A stretch of DNA of 64,000 bases, from the NCBI GenBank assembly GCA_029782025.1, contig JAKOVR010000184.1, positions 1 through 64,000 of the forward strand. The letters are read 5' to 3'. Positions 7,722 to 16,438 of this stretch are shown one piece after another. Made by a program: the position numbers and the translations under genes. This stretch comes from Actinomycetes bacterium (lineage in GTDB: Bacteria; Actinomycetota; Acidimicrobiia; Acidimicrobiales; Acidimicrobilacustridaceae). Numbering within the stretch: the stretch's first letter is position 1; each line of letters starts with the position of its first letter. The notes under the pieces were generated by a model. The model was given only the letters and a program-made list of their open reading frames with translations, was not told the origin of the DNA and did no database searches.

Positions 7722-9207
7722 TCGACGCGTAGCCCGGGTCGTCCCAGAGGTTGGTGCGCTGGAGCGGGTCGTGCTCGAGGTCGTAGAGCTCGCCTTCGGT
7801 CCCGTCGTGCACGTAGCCGGGCTTGTAGGCCGTGCACACCCACCCGGGCCGGGTAATGGTACGGAGATACACGCCCACGCCGAACAGTTCGCTGTCCCAC
7901 TCGGTGAGGACGTGCTCGACCGGCCGGGCCGCCACCTCGGCGGCGTCGGCGGGCAGGGTGTGCCCGTGCATCCAGTCGCGGGCGGGGAGCCCGGCGATGG
8001 CGGCGAAGGTCGGCGCCAGGTCGATCAGGCCGACGGGCTGGTCGATCACGGCCGGCGCGACGCCGGCGCTGGGCGCCGGCCGCCACACGAGGGGCAGGCG
8101 CATGAGGGCGTCGACGTGGTACGGCCCCTTGAACAGCAGGCCGAAGTCGCCCTGCAGCTCGCCGTGGTCGGTGGTGAAGATCACGTCCACGTCGTCGCCC
8201 CAGCCCCGGGCCTCGATGGCGGCCAGCACCCGGCCGAGGGCTTCGTCGATCAGCTCGCACTCGACGGCGTTGCGGGCGTTGACCTCACGCACCTGGTCGT
8301 CGGTGAGCGACGCCGGTACCCACCCACGGGGTGCCTCGTAGTTGGACACGAGGGTGCCGTCGTACCACTGGCGCCAGTGGCGGGGCTTGGCGTCGAGGAT
8401 CGCCTCCCGCTCGGCCCGGTCGGTGGGATAGCCGGCCGGGAGGGGCACGTCCCGCCAGTCGATGCGCTCCATCTCGGCCTCCGGCGGGTCCCACGGGTGA
8501 TGGGGGTCGGGGAAGCTCATCCAGCAGAACCAGTCGTCGTCGGCAGCGAGGGAGTCGAGCCAGGCGATCGTCCGGTCGGCCACCCACTCCGTGTGGTACC
8601 ACTCCCTCGGGATCGGGTTGACCTTCACCTGTGGGGCGTCGGTGTCGCCGCCGCCGGCGCTGTTGACGTTCAGGGCGGCGTCGACGGCGGCGTAGTACAT
8701 GCCCGAGGCCTCGGGATGGTTGACGGCGATCCAGCGGGCGTAGTGCAGCATCCCGACGGCGCCGTGGGCCGCGAACTCGAGGTGGTCGAAGCCGCGGTGG
8801 GGCCCGATCGTGCCGTCGGCCCAGGCCGTCTGGGCGGTCTCCGCCTCGCCGCCGGCCAGCAGGTTCTCGGTGAACCGTCCGAAGGGATCGATGAACGGCT
8901 CGAAGTGGGCCTTGCCCACCAGCGCCGTGCGGTACCCGGCGCGGTGGAGCTCGGCCGCGACCGAGGGGGCATCCACGGGGAGGGCGACCCCGTTCATCCA
9001 CACCCCGTGGGTGCTCGGGTGCTGGCCGGTGACGATGGTCGAACGCGACGGCATGCACACGACGGACTGGGGCACCGCCCGCGTGTAGCGGATCCCGTCG
9101 GCGGCCAGTCGATCGACCACCGGGGTCCGGGCCAGCGTGCCGCCGTTGCACCCGAGGGTGTCGTAGCGCTGCTGGTCGGTGGTCACGAAGAGGATCTTGC
9201 GTCCCAT
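7639..9207 (-). CDS. Type I sulfatase (formylglycine-dependent)
   Basis: A 522-residue sulfatase of the alkaline-phosphatase fold. The signature C51-M-P-S-R55 matches the C-x-P-x-R site at which Cys is converted to formylglycine, the catalytic residue, so a formylglycine-generating enzyme must be encoded elsewhere. Metal-binding residues are visible in TTDQQR (Asp11, near the N-terminus) and TTDHGE (Asp347, His348), with Lys360 in LLFKGPYH nearby. It begins with MGRKILFVTT and has no signal peptide, so it is probably cytoplasmic. It would hydrolyse a sulfate ester, or possibly a phosphonate monoester; the pocket cannot be assigned from sequence alone. It follows the SRPBCC gene with a TGATG junction, so both form one operon. 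It converges on the TetR gene with an 83-bp overlap. Confidence 0.92.
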   Translation of the reverse strand: MGRKILFVTTDQQRYDTLGCNGGTLARTPVVDRLAADGIRYTRAVPQSVVCMPSRSTIVTGQHPSTHGVWMNGVALPVDAPSVAAELHRAGYRTALVGKAHFEPFIDPFGRFTENLLAGGEAETAQTAWADGTIGPHRGFDHLEFAAHGAVGMLHYARWIAVNHPEASGMYYAAVDAALNVNSAGGGDTDAPQVKVNPIPREWYHTEWVADRTIAWLDSLAADDDWFCWMSFPDPHHPWDPPEAEMERIDWRDVPLPAGYPTDRAEREAILDAKPRHWRQWYDGTLVSNYEAPRGWVPASLTDDQVREVNARNAVECELIDEALGRVLAAIEARGWGDDVDVIFTTDHGELQGDFGLLFKGPYHVDALMRLPLVWRPAPSAGVAPAVIDQPVGLIDLAPTFAAIAGLPARDWMHGHTLPADAAEVAARPVEHVLTEWDSELFGVGVYLRTITRPGWVCTAYKPGYVHDGTEGELYDLEHDPLQRTNLWDDPGYASIRSDLLAELHDHEPPVHQPRLELDAPV

Positions 9208-9611
9208 CAGGCGGCACCTCCGGTGCGGGGTTCGAGCTGTCGGCGGATCTCGGCCAGCGCACCGCCGGTGGCGCCGCCGATCACGATGGCGAGGGGGTCC
9301 GGCTCGCAGTCGGTGCTGTACACGACGAGCGAGCTGCCGTCCTCGAGGCCGATGACGTCGATGGTGCCGAGGTGGGACGACACCAACGGGAGGTCGAGGC
9401 GGTACTGGAACCGGCGCTGCAGGTCGTCGTGGGTGACGATGACCTCGGGGATGGGCAGGCCCGACCGCGTCGTGATCACCCGCCGGGTGCCCTCCACCGT
9501 GGCGGCCTCGATCCCCGGGAACCAGGTGGCGATCGACGCGGGGTCCCCGATGTGCGCCCAGACGTCCTCGGGCGGCCGGTGGATCTGGACCGTGCGGCGG
9601 ACGGAGGCCAT
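9207..9611 (-). CDS. SRPBCC (START-like) family protein
   Basis: A 134-residue protein of the SRPBCC/polyketide-cyclase superfamily, which forms a hydrophobic ligand cavity. The typical opening is present: a beta strand (VRRTVQIHRPPEDVWAHI) followed by SIATWFPGIE, where family members carry the W-F/P turn. A longer frame starts at 9647, but the ATG at 9611 gives the conserved family N-terminus. Its stop shares a base with the sulfatase start (TGATG), so the two are coupled. Function unknown; members bind or cyclise small hydrophobic molecules, and this one may handle a substrate or product of the neighbouring enzymes. Confidence 0.82.
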   Translation of the reverse strand: MASVRRTVQIHRPPEDVWAHIGDPASIATWFPGIEAATVEGTRRVITTRSGLPIPEVIVTHDDLQRRFQYRLDLPLVSSHLGTIDVIGLEDGSSLVVYSTDCEPDPLAIVIGGATGGALAEIRRQLEPRTGGAA

Positions 9612-9668
9612 GGGTGCTCCCGGGGGACGGGGATGGAACCCCGCCATCCTGGCACATCCGGGGCACTT

Positions 9669-9687
9669 GTGTCAGTTAGAGTGACAC
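9669..9687. promoter_or_regulatory. Inverted repeat, possible operator for the SRPBCC/sulfatase operon
   Basis: A perfect 6-bp inverted repeat, GTGTCA and TGACAC, separated by 7 bp (GTTAGAG). It lies 58 bp upstream of the SRPBCC start. The size and symmetry fit a TetR- or GntR-type operator. The TetR gene at 7068-7721 is one candidate regulator, but this is only inference. Confidence 0.4.
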
Positions 9688-9698
9688 CACTCTCCCGG

Positions 9699-9896
9699 TC
9701 AGTCGTCGAGGGCGAGGATCGGGAAGGCGCCGGTACCCCCGCGCATGGCATCGGCGGCGGCGAACATGGCGGCGAGGTGGCCCCGGGCGACATGGCGGGC
9801 GGGCGGCTCCAGCAGGGCACCCCGCACCACCGCCACCAGGTCACGGGCCACGCCCGTGGCGCCCGGCGCCCGTTCTTCACCGACGGTTGCGATCAC
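9699..9896 (-). CDS. Hypothetical small protein (65 aa)
   Basis: A possible small gene from a GTG at 9896. The predicted product is 65 residues, Ala/Gly-rich, with the central stretch HLAAMFAAADAMRGG. Codon third positions are mostly G or C, as in real genes here, and no other gene occupies the strand. There is no clear ribosome site and I recognise no family. It sits between the SRPBCC promoter region and the divergent sulfotransferase gene. It may be a remnant. Confidence 0.35.
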   Translation of the reverse strand: MIATVGEERAPGATGVARDLVAVVRGALLEPPARHVARGHLAAMFAAADAMRGGTGAFPILALDD

Positions 9897-10055
9897 TGCT
9901 GGCCCCCTGCTGCGTTGCTTCCTGCCGGAAGCCTACGTGGCCGAGGACGATGACAGCAAGGACTGTCTCGTTTTCGGGCCGTATGGCCCACATATGGTGA
10001 CCGCCGTGGCGGCGGACCCTGCGGCCCGGTCGACCAGGCCTCGGGGCCGAGTGGC

Positions 10056-10061
10056 TAGGGT
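10056..10061 (+). promoter_or_regulatory. Possible -10 element of the surface-glycan operon
   Basis: TAGGGT, of TANNNT type, lies 38 bp upstream of the GTG at 10100. The leader between them contains GGAGC ribosome-site-like sequences. In the rest of 9897-10099 I see only a short GGGCC/GGCCC repeat. Confidence 0.35.
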
Positions 10062-10099
10062 CACGGCCGGAAAGAGGAGCACCGAGGAGCACCAACGGC

Positions 10100-11050
10100 G
10101 TGGCACGGCCGAGCGAGCACCCCGACGATGCTGGAGGGCTCGGGCTGCTCCTCCACGTCGGGTACCACAAGACGGGAACGACCTGGCTGCAGCGAGCCGT
10201 GTTCCAGCCGTCGGCCGGCTGGCACGCCATCGCCGACGGCCATGAGCTGCGACAGACGTTGGTGCGCCCGCGCCCCCTCGAGTACGACCCCGAACCCGTC
10301 GCCCATGCCCTCCTCCACGGCGCGGCCGAGGCACGGCGGTCCGGCCTCGCGCCGGTGATCTCGGACGAGCGCTTGTCGGGTCACCCGCATTCGGGTGGGT
10401 TCGATGCCGTCACGATCGCCGACCGTCTCGCCACCGCCGCCCCCCACGCCCGCGTCCTGATCGTGGTCCGGGAGCAGGCGGCGATGGCCCGCTCCTGCTA
10501 CGCCCTCTACGTGCAGGGGGGCGGGGCGCACCGGCTCGAGGCCTATCTCGATCCGGTGGACGACACCATCGTGCCGCTGTTCTCGTGGGACCACCTCCAG
10601 TACGACCGGCTCGTCGCCGCCTACCAGGCCCGCTTCGGCGCCGATGCCGTCCTGGTGCTGCCATACGAGCTGCTCGTGGCCGACGCCGCCGCCTTCGTGG
10701 GGCGCATCCACGACCACGTCGGCCTCCCCGCCCCGGCCACCATCGACATGACCCGGCGGAACCGCTCGCTCGGGGCCGCCCAGCTGCGGGCCAAGCGCAT
10801 CGGCAACCTCTTCGACGAGCGGGGCCGCACCAGCACCAGCCCCCGGCTCGTCCGCCGGGGGGTGTGGCGCAAGGTCGCCGTCGCGGTCGACCTCGCCGCC
10901 CGCCACATCCCGGCCGGACGGGCGGCCGCGGTCGAGCGGGAGCACCGGGCGACCATCGCACGCGCCTGTGCCGGGCGGTTCGAGGCCGGCAACCGCCGGC
11001 TGGCCGCCCTCACCGGCCTCGACCTCGAGGCGTACGGCTATGCCGTCTGA
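10100..11050 (+). CDS. Sulfotransferase family protein
   Basis: A 316-residue PAPS-dependent sulfotransferase-like enzyme. The 5'-phosphosulfate loop HVGYHKTGTTWLQ is near the N-terminus (about residues 19-31). The second cofactor region is likely VLIVVREQAAMARS, where Arg and Ser contact the 3'-phosphate. The protein lacks a signal peptide or membrane segment and would act at the cytoplasmic face. It is followed, with an 11-bp overlap, by a glycosyltransferase and then a membrane acyltransferase, so sulfation of a cell-surface glycan or glycolipid is the likely role. This is an inference from context; the acceptor is unknown. The GTG start is preceded by GAGGAGC. Confidence 0.82.
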   Translation: MARPSEHPDDAGGLGLLLHVGYHKTGTTWLQRAVFQPSAGWHAIADGHELRQTLVRPRPLEYDPEPVAHALLHGAAEARRSGLAPVISDERLSGHPHSGGFDAVTIADRLATAAPHARVLIVVREQAAMARSCYALYVQGGGAHRLEAYLDPVDDTIVPLFSWDHLQYDRLVAAYQARFGADAVLVLPYELLVADAAAFVGRIHDHVGLPAPATIDMTRRNRSLGAAQLRAKRIGNLFDERGRTSTSPRLVRRGVWRKVAVAVDLAARHIPAGRAAAVEREHRATIARACAGRFEAGNRRLAALTGLDLEAYGYAV

Positions 11051-13004
11051 CGCCGGGGGCCCGGTCGGGGTGGCCCGGATCCGCTCGGCGGTGCGCCACC
11101 GGTGGCGCCGGCTCCTGGCCCGGCGTCCGCTGCCCCCCACCACCGAGCTGTGCCCCCTTCCCGATCACCCGGACCCGATCGGCGAGTTCGCCCTCTTCGC
11201 CATCGTCGTCGCCTTCGCCGAGGCCGACATCATCGAAGCCACGGTCGCCAACGCGCTGGCCCAGGGGTGCGACGAGGTCTTCGTCATCGACAACTGCAGC
11301 CCCGACGACACCGCGGCCCGGGCCGAGGCCGCCGGCGCCCACCTCCTCCCCCCGCTCGAGATGACCGTCCACGACGAGGCGGTGCGCGTCCGCGCCATCA
11401 ACGACGCCATCGCCCGGGTCACCGCGTCCCGGGGGCACGCCACCACGTGGTGGCTGGTCATCGACGCCGACGAGTTCCCGCGCGGCCCGGGCGAGCAGAC
11501 CGTGCGCGACCTGCTCGGTTCCCTCGACCGCCGGTTCCGGACCGTGGGAAGCATCCACCTCAACCACTACCCCACGACCCGACCGGCGTACGTCCGGGGC
11601 ACGCACCCCGTCCGATGGCAACCGATGGCCGAGCGCGAGCTGGTCGGGCACTGCGCCCTCGGCCACCACAAGCACCCGCTCATCCGCCTCGACGCCGGTA
11701 CACCCCCCATCGAGGTCGGCAACGGCGCCCACCAACCAGCGCCCGGCGGTGCCAAGGTCGTCGAGCCGACCGTGGCGATCGTCACCCATCATGTCCGCTT
11801 CCGGGACGAGGCCGACACCCGGCACCGGATGGCGCTGATGCAGGGACGGCTCGCCAAGGAGCGCCCGCTCACCGAGCGGATCCGGGTCGTCGACGCGGTC
11901 TACGAGGGCCGGTGGGCCGACGTCCGGCTGCGCAAGACCAGGCTCGGCAACCGACCTGTGCGGCTGCGGCCCTGGGCCGAGCTCGTCCCCGGGGCCGACC
12001 CCGGCCTCGAACCGATCGACCCGGCCGCCGCCGGTTCCGGGGCCGACCGTCCGTTCGTCGCCGCCTCGGTCCTGCTCGAGTGGGACAACCCCCGCCGGTC
12101 CAACGCGCACCGGCTCCCGGAGATGCTGCGACGCCTGCACGGCGAACTGGCGTCGCGGCCGGTCGACGCCGCGCCGGTCGAGCTCCTCATCGGCCACAAC
12201 CACGATGTCGACCCCGCCGGCATCGAGCAGGCGTTGGCGGACGCGGACATCCGGGCCCTCGAGACCGTGCAGGTCCGCATCGTCGACGGTGGCACCCGCC
12301 ACTACTACGAGCTGAAGAACCTGCTGGCCGCCCGCAGCACCGGGGAGGTGCTGGCGTTCCTCGACAGCGACGTCTGGGTCGAGCCCGGCTGGCTCGCCAC
12401 TGTGCTGTCCGAAGCCACGCGTCGACCGGGCGCCGTCCTCGCCGGGCAGAGCTACGTCGGCCCCCTCGACACCCACTTCGCCCGGGTCACGGCAGCGGGC
12501 TGGTTCTTCCCGCCCGAGGCGCCGCCGACGCCGCCACTCGAGACCCACCAGTTCTGGGCCAACAATGTGGTCTTCCCCCGGGCGGTGTTCCGGTCGCACC
12601 ACTTCCCGCAGCAGCCCGACCGGTTCCGGGGCCAGTGCTCGCAGCTCGGCCGCGAACTGCGAGACGCCGGCATCCCCCTCGTGCGGGTGTCCGCGGCGCG
12701 GGTGCAGCACCCGTCGTTCGACGGCTGGACCGACCTCGTCCAGCGGGCCGCGCTCAACGGCGCCGACTTCAACCGGAGCTGGCGCCTGGCCGGGCGGGGG
12801 CCCTATGGGCGGCGGCTGGCCCGGTTCCTGTACCGCCAGGCCGGGTCGAGCGCACTGAAGGCGGTCCGTCACCGCCGGGCCTACGGCAACGGCGTGATCG
12901 ACACCGGCCTGGCGGTGGCCGTCGCGGTCGCGTACTGGGCCATCGCCGGCACGTCCAGCGTGATCGACCGCTTCAAGCCCGGGTACGCCCTGCGGTGGCT
13001 CTGA
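11040..13004 (+). CDS. Two-domain glycosyltransferase (GT2-like)
   Basis: A 654-residue protein with two apparent glycosyltransferase-A domains. The first (about residues 50-330) has a nucleotide-sugar fold beginning FALFAIVVAFAEAD, with the acidic DADEF motif at 142-146. The second (about 350-600) carries LAFLDSDVWVEPGW near residue 441, the DxD-type metal-binding motif of GT2 enzymes. A hydrophobic segment near the C-terminus (GLAVAVAVAYWAIAG) may anchor it in the membrane. It overlaps the sulfotransferase upstream by 11 bp and the acyltransferase downstream by 10 bp. The module probably builds and decorates an exported polysaccharide or glycolipid. Donor and acceptor sugars are unknown. 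The ATG at 11040 was chosen because it starts the continuous domain without an extra tail. Confidence 0.82.
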   Translation: MPSDAGGPVGVARIRSAVRHRWRRLLARRPLPPTTELCPLPDHPDPIGEFALFAIVVAFAEADIIEATVANALAQGCDEVFVIDNCSPDDTAARAEAAGAHLLPPLEMTVHDEAVRVRAINDAIARVTASRGHATTWWLVIDADEFPRGPGEQTVRDLLGSLDRRFRTVGSIHLNHYPTTRPAYVRGTHPVRWQPMAERELVGHCALGHHKHPLIRLDAGTPPIEVGNGAHQPAPGGAKVVEPTVAIVTHHVRFRDEADTRHRMALMQGRLAKERPLTERIRVVDAVYEGRWADVRLRKTRLGNRPVRLRPWAELVPGADPGLEPIDPAAAGSGADRPFVAASVLLEWDNPRRSNAHRLPEMLRRLHGELASRPVDAAPVELLIGHNHDVDPAGIEQALADADIRALETVQVRIVDGGTRHYYELKNLLAARSTGEVLAFLDSDVWVEPGWLATVLSEATRRPGAVLAGQSYVGPLDTHFARVTAAGWFFPPEAPPTPPLETHQFWANNVVFPRAVFRSHHFPQQPDRFRGQCSQLGRELRDAGIPLVRVSAARVQHPSFDGWTDLVQRAALNGADFNRSWRLAGRGPYGRRLARFLYRQAGSSALKAVRHRRAYGNGVIDTGLAVAVAVAYWAIAGTSSVIDRFKPGYALRWL

Positions 13005-14116
13005 CCCCCGACTCCGCGGTGGCGGACGGCGGCCGCGATGCGTTCGTCGACTTCGTCCGGGCCGTGAGCCTGCTCGTGGTCGTCATCTGGCACTGGGTGT
13101 TCACCATCGTCGTGTGGACCCCGACCGGCCCCATCGCCAGCAACCCCATCGGGTACACCCACGGCATGTGGGCGCTCACCTGGCTGTTCCAGGTCATGCC
13201 GCTGTTCTTCTTCGTGGGCGGGTTCGCCCACCAGACGGTGTGGGCCAAGGTGCGGGCCGACGGCGGCGGCTACGGGCGCTTCGTGGGCGGCCGGCTCCGC
13301 AAGCTGGTCACGCCGGCGCTGGCGCTCACGGCCACGTGGATCGTGCTGGCCGGGATCGCCACGGCCCTCGGGATCGAGCGGGACATCGCCGTCAACAGCG
13401 CCGTGCTCGTCCTCAGCCCGCTGTGGTTCCTGGTCGTGTACGTCGGGCTCGTCCTGCTGGCCCCCGCCATGCTCGCCCTGCACGAGCGGTGGGGGCCCGT
13501 CGTCGTGGTGGTGCTCGCCGGTGGGGCCGGGCTCATCGACGTGCTCCGCTTCCGTCACGACATCGACGCCGTCTCGTACCTGAACCTGCTGTTCGTGTGG
13601 GGGCTGTGCCACCAGCTCGGCTTCTTCTACGAGCGGCTCGTCCGGACCGACCGGCGCTGGCCGGCCACCATGGCCCTGGGTGGGCTGTTCACGCTGGCGC
13701 TCCTCGTGTACGCCGGGTTCTACCCCGGGTCGATGGTCGGCGTGCCCGGCGACCGCGTGTCGAACATGGCGCCGCCGACCCTCTGCCTGATCGCCCTCGT
13801 CTTCTTCCAGAGCGGGGTCGCTGTCCTGGCCCGACCGGCGGTGGCCGCCCGCCTGGCGCGCCCGCGCTGGGCCCGGGCCAGCGACCTCGTCAACCGCTTC
13901 TCGCTGCCCCTCTACCTGTTCCACAGCACGGGGTACGCCGCCGCCCTCGAGGTGCTGAAGCTGGTCGGCAAGTACGAGACGCCGGTCGAGCCGAACGCCA
14001 CCTGGTGGACGCAGCGTCCGGTGTTCTTCTTCCTGCCGCTCGTGTGCACCCTGCCCGTGATCGTCGCCTTCAGCCGCCGGCCAGCAGCTCGGCCCGCGCC
14101 GCCTCGATCTCCGTGA
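12995..14116 (+). CDS. Membrane acyltransferase (acyltransferase 3 family)
   Basis: A 373-residue multi-pass membrane protein of the acyltransferase 3 family (OafA/WecH-like). It opens with DAFVDFVRAVSLLVVVIWHW, where the Arg and the His-Trp are typical of the first helix. About ten hydrophobic segments follow, including FQVMPLFFFVGGFAH, also characteristic. Such enzymes acylate sugars or lipids on the cell surface. It begins with GTG at 12995 inside the end of the glycosyltransferase gene, or possibly at GTG 13019. The last 47 bp overlap the convergent polyphosphate kinase gene, and the final residues (RRPAARPAPPRSP) look like non-conserved read-through. Confidence 0.87.
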   Translation: MALTPDSAVADGGRDAFVDFVRAVSLLVVVIWHWVFTIVVWTPTGPIASNPIGYTHGMWALTWLFQVMPLFFFVGGFAHQTVWAKVRADGGGYGRFVGGRLRKLVTPALALTATWIVLAGIATALGIERDIAVNSAVLVLSPLWFLVVYVGLVLLAPAMLALHERWGPVVVVVLAGGAGLIDVLRFRHDIDAVSYLNLLFVWGLCHQLGFFYERLVRTDRRWPATMALGGLFTLALLVYAGFYPGSMVGVPGDRVSNMAPPTLCLIALVFFQSGVAVLARPAVAARLARPRWARASDLVNRFSLPLYLFHSTGYAAALEVLKLVGKYETPVEPNATWWTQRPVFFFLPLVCTLPVIVAFSRRPAARPAPPRSP

Positions 14117-14978
14117 GCCGGGCCGCCGGCACCTCGGGGTAGCGCAGGTCGAGGCCCCGAATGGTGTGGGCCAACACCCGGGCCACCATCGAGCGCATCA
14201 CGTGCTTGTGGTCGGCCGGGATCACGTACCACGGCGCCGCCGCCGTCGAGGTGGCGGTGATCGCCTCCTCGTAGGCGACGATGTAGTCGTCCCAGTGGCG
14301 ACGCTCGGCCACGTCGGCGGGCGAGAACTTCCAATGCTTGGCCTCGTCGTCGATGCGGTCGAGGAACCGGCGGCGCTGCTCGTCCTTGGAGACGTGCAGG
14401 AAGAACTTCACGACCTTGGTGCCGTTGCGGTCGAGGTGGCGCTCGAAGGTCACGATGTCGTCGAACCGCTCCTTCCAGAGGGCGTCGCCCCGCGGCACCT
14501 CCGGCGGGAGCTGCTGGCGGTCGAGGATCTCGGGGTGCACCCGGGCCACCAGCACCTCCTCGTAGTACGAGCGGTTGAAGATCCCGATGCGGCCGCGCTC
14601 GGGCAAGGCCTTGGCACAGCGCCACAGGAAGTCGTGGTCGAGCTCCTCGGCCGAGGGCTGCTTGAAGGAGAAGACCTGGCAGCCCTGCGGGTTCACCCCG
14701 GACATCACGTGCTTGATGGTGCCGTCCTTCCCCGCGGCGTCGAGGGCCTGGAAGACCACGAGCAGGGCGTAGCAGTCGCTGGCCCACAGCAGCTCCTGCG
14801 CCGCCGCCAGCTCGGCCACGTAGCGGTCGAGGTGCAGCGCGTCGAGGGCCTTTCGGTCCTCCTTGGCCATGCCCTCGAAGGCCTTGCCCCCCGTCCAGCC
14901 CGGATCGCGGTGGGTCAGGCCCGCCGCCTTCCCCGGGGCGACGCGGAGTCGGTCGATCACATCGTCGTCGTGGGTCAT
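14070..14978 (-). CDS. ppk2: Polyphosphate kinase 2 family protein
   Basis: A 302-residue PPK2-family kinase, which transfers phosphate between polyphosphate and a nucleotide. The P-loop lies in FQALDAAGKDGT (about residues 76-87), followed by VNPQGCQVFSFKQPS, a strongly conserved PPK2 stretch. The Walker B region is IGIFNRSYYEEVLVARVHPE, and the lid motif FLHVSKDEQRRR is also present. The single domain and length suggest a class I or III enzyme, usually making ADP or GDP into the triphosphate, or running on AMP; the nucleotide cannot be assigned. Cytoplasmic, in energy storage and stress. The ATG at 14978 is well supported by the family N-terminus. Confidence 0.95.
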   Translation of the reverse strand: MTHDDDVIDRLRVAPGKAAGLTHRDPGWTGGKAFEGMAKEDRKALDALHLDRYVAELAAAQELLWASDCYALLVVFQALDAAGKDGTIKHVMSGVNPQGCQVFSFKQPSAEELDHDFLWRCAKALPERGRIGIFNRSYYEEVLVARVHPEILDRQQLPPEVPRGDALWKERFDDIVTFERHLDRNGTKVVKFFLHVSKDEQRRRFLDRIDDEAKHWKFSPADVAERRHWDDYIVAYEEAITATSTAAAPWYVIPADHKHVMRSMVARVLAHTIRGLDLRYPEVPAARLTEIEAARAELLAGG

Positions 14979-15005
14979 GGCATCGCTCCGATCCGTCTCG
15001 ATGGG

Positions 15006-15046
15006 ACCATCCCGCTCACCCGAACCATCCTGCTCACCCGAACCAC
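15006..15046. repeat. 18-bp tandem duplication at a gene end
   Basis: The 18-bp unit ACCATCCCGCTCACCCGA occurs twice in tandem (one mismatch) with the first bases of a third copy. It straddles the stop codon of the alpha/beta-hydrolase gene at 15034, so a duplicate of the terminal codons and stop lies just beyond. It probably arose by replication slippage. Confidence 0.6.
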
Positions 15047-16404
15047 GCCTCGTGGGCTTCGGCCCGGGCCGTGGCCGCGGGCAGGTCGTCGGTCAGCGCG
15101 AACCCGGCCGCGGCCATGGCCCGAGCCGACGCTTCGAACACCTCGAGGTAGGTGCCGTGGTCGCGGTAGAGGTCGCGCAGGACGCCGGGCGCGAACGGCA
15201 CAGTGGTGCCGAAGAGCCGGCACAGCGGGTTGCCGCAGTCGGCGGCAGCGCCCGACACCGTGGCCGCCGGGACGTCGACGAACGGTGAGCGGAGGCCCCC
15301 GAGCGCATTGCCCCAGCGGTCGCGCACGATGCGGGCGGCGCTCGGGTCGGGTCCGGCGTGATCGAGCCGGGCCGTGAGACGGGGCGCCGCCGGCGGGGCG
15401 TCACCACCGCGCGCCCACCGATCGAGGTGGGCCAGCGCCGCCTTCACCACGAGGTGCTGGGGCCCGTCGTTGACCAGATGGCTGCAGTGCATGGCGCCGG
15501 GGTCGCCGCCGAGCTGGAAGGCGTCGGCGTGGGCGCTCCCGGCGATCTCCCAGAGCCGGAACCGGTCGTGGTCGGACTGGCGGGCGGGCAGGAACGACAG
15601 CGGCGGGAGCAGGTCCCCCTCGTCCTGCACCATGAGCACCGGCACCTCGAGGTCGTCACGCACGATGGCGACGGGGAGGGCACCCGACGTGAGCCGGGTG
15701 TCGCCGGTGAGGTCGGCCGCGAACCCACCGCGGCTGTGGATCAGCACCCCGTCGAACACGCCGACCTGGGGCTGGACGGCATTGCAGTACCCGGCCAGGC
15801 GGAAGGCCGACTGCGACTCGCCGATGGCCAGCACCACGGTGACGGGGACGCCGTCGAGCGGTCCTCCGGCCCCCGGGTGGGCCACGGCCCGCCCGACCTG
15901 GGTGAAGATGTCGTAGGAGAAGGCGTCGCCGGGGTGGTGCAGGGCCCCGTAGCGTTCGGGATCGATGCCCACCAGCCCGCCGTGGTCGGGGAGGCCCACG
16001 AGGGAGGCCCCGCCGCTGATGCCCACCTGCTGGGCCGAGACCCCGATCCACACGTGCCCGCGCCGGAGCAGCTCCTCGGACAGGTAGCTCCAGTCGGGGC
16101 AGCTGTCCTGCCCGGCGCTGACGTTGAGCCACTCCACCACGACCGTGCCCGAACAGGCGGCGGGATCGGCCGGGCGCCGTACCAGGACCCGGGTGCGGTA
16201 CGGCGCCCGCCAGGCCGGCCGGGCTTCCCACCGGCCGTCACGGGGCAGCGGGAGGTCGGCGTCGTAGGCACTGGCCTCACCCGCCACCGCCCATTCGGAC
16301 TCGACGTAGCCGTGGTGGCCCATGCCCCGGCGCCCGACCACCGAGAGCACGTTGACCCCCCGCCCGCCCTCGAGCTCCGACTCGAACACCGCCGCCTCGT
16401 CCAT
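15034..16404 (-). CDS. Alpha/beta-hydrolase domain-containing protein (PF20091-like)
   Basis: A 456-residue hydrolase related to the lipoprotein at 21439-22971. Both share VVEWLNVS, a GHVWIGVSAQ-type segment, the nucleophile elbow GESQSA (Ser197 counted from Met at 16404), HPGDxxxxDI, and a late RLWEIAGSAHAD stretch with the likely catalytic His. These are the marks of a family annotated only as an alpha/beta-hydrolase domain; substrates are unknown, probably esters or lactones. This copy has no signal peptide, unlike its paralogue. A longer frame starts at 16440 but would overlap the divergent thioesterase start; the ATG at 16404 has GAGGA at the right distance. Confidence 0.8.
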   Translation of the reverse strand: MDEAAVFESELEGGRGVNVLSVVGRRGMGHHGYVESEWAVAGEASAYDADLPLPRDGRWEARPAWRAPYRTRVLVRRPADPAACSGTVVVEWLNVSAGQDSCPDWSYLSEELLRRGHVWIGVSAQQVGISGGASLVGLPDHGGLVGIDPERYGALHHPGDAFSYDIFTQVGRAVAHPGAGGPLDGVPVTVVLAIGESQSAFRLAGYCNAVQPQVGVFDGVLIHSRGGFAADLTGDTRLTSGALPVAIVRDDLEVPVLMVQDEGDLLPPLSFLPARQSDHDRFRLWEIAGSAHADAFQLGGDPGAMHCSHLVNDGPQHLVVKAALAHLDRWARGGDAPPAAPRLTARLDHAGPDPSAARIVRDRWGNALGGLRSPFVDVPAATVSGAAADCGNPLCRLFGTTVPFAPGVLRDLYRDHGTYLEVFEASARAMAAAGFALTDDLPAATARAEAHEAWFG

Positions 16405-16438
16405 GCCGCATCCTCGCGCGTGGTGGTAGAACTCGCCC

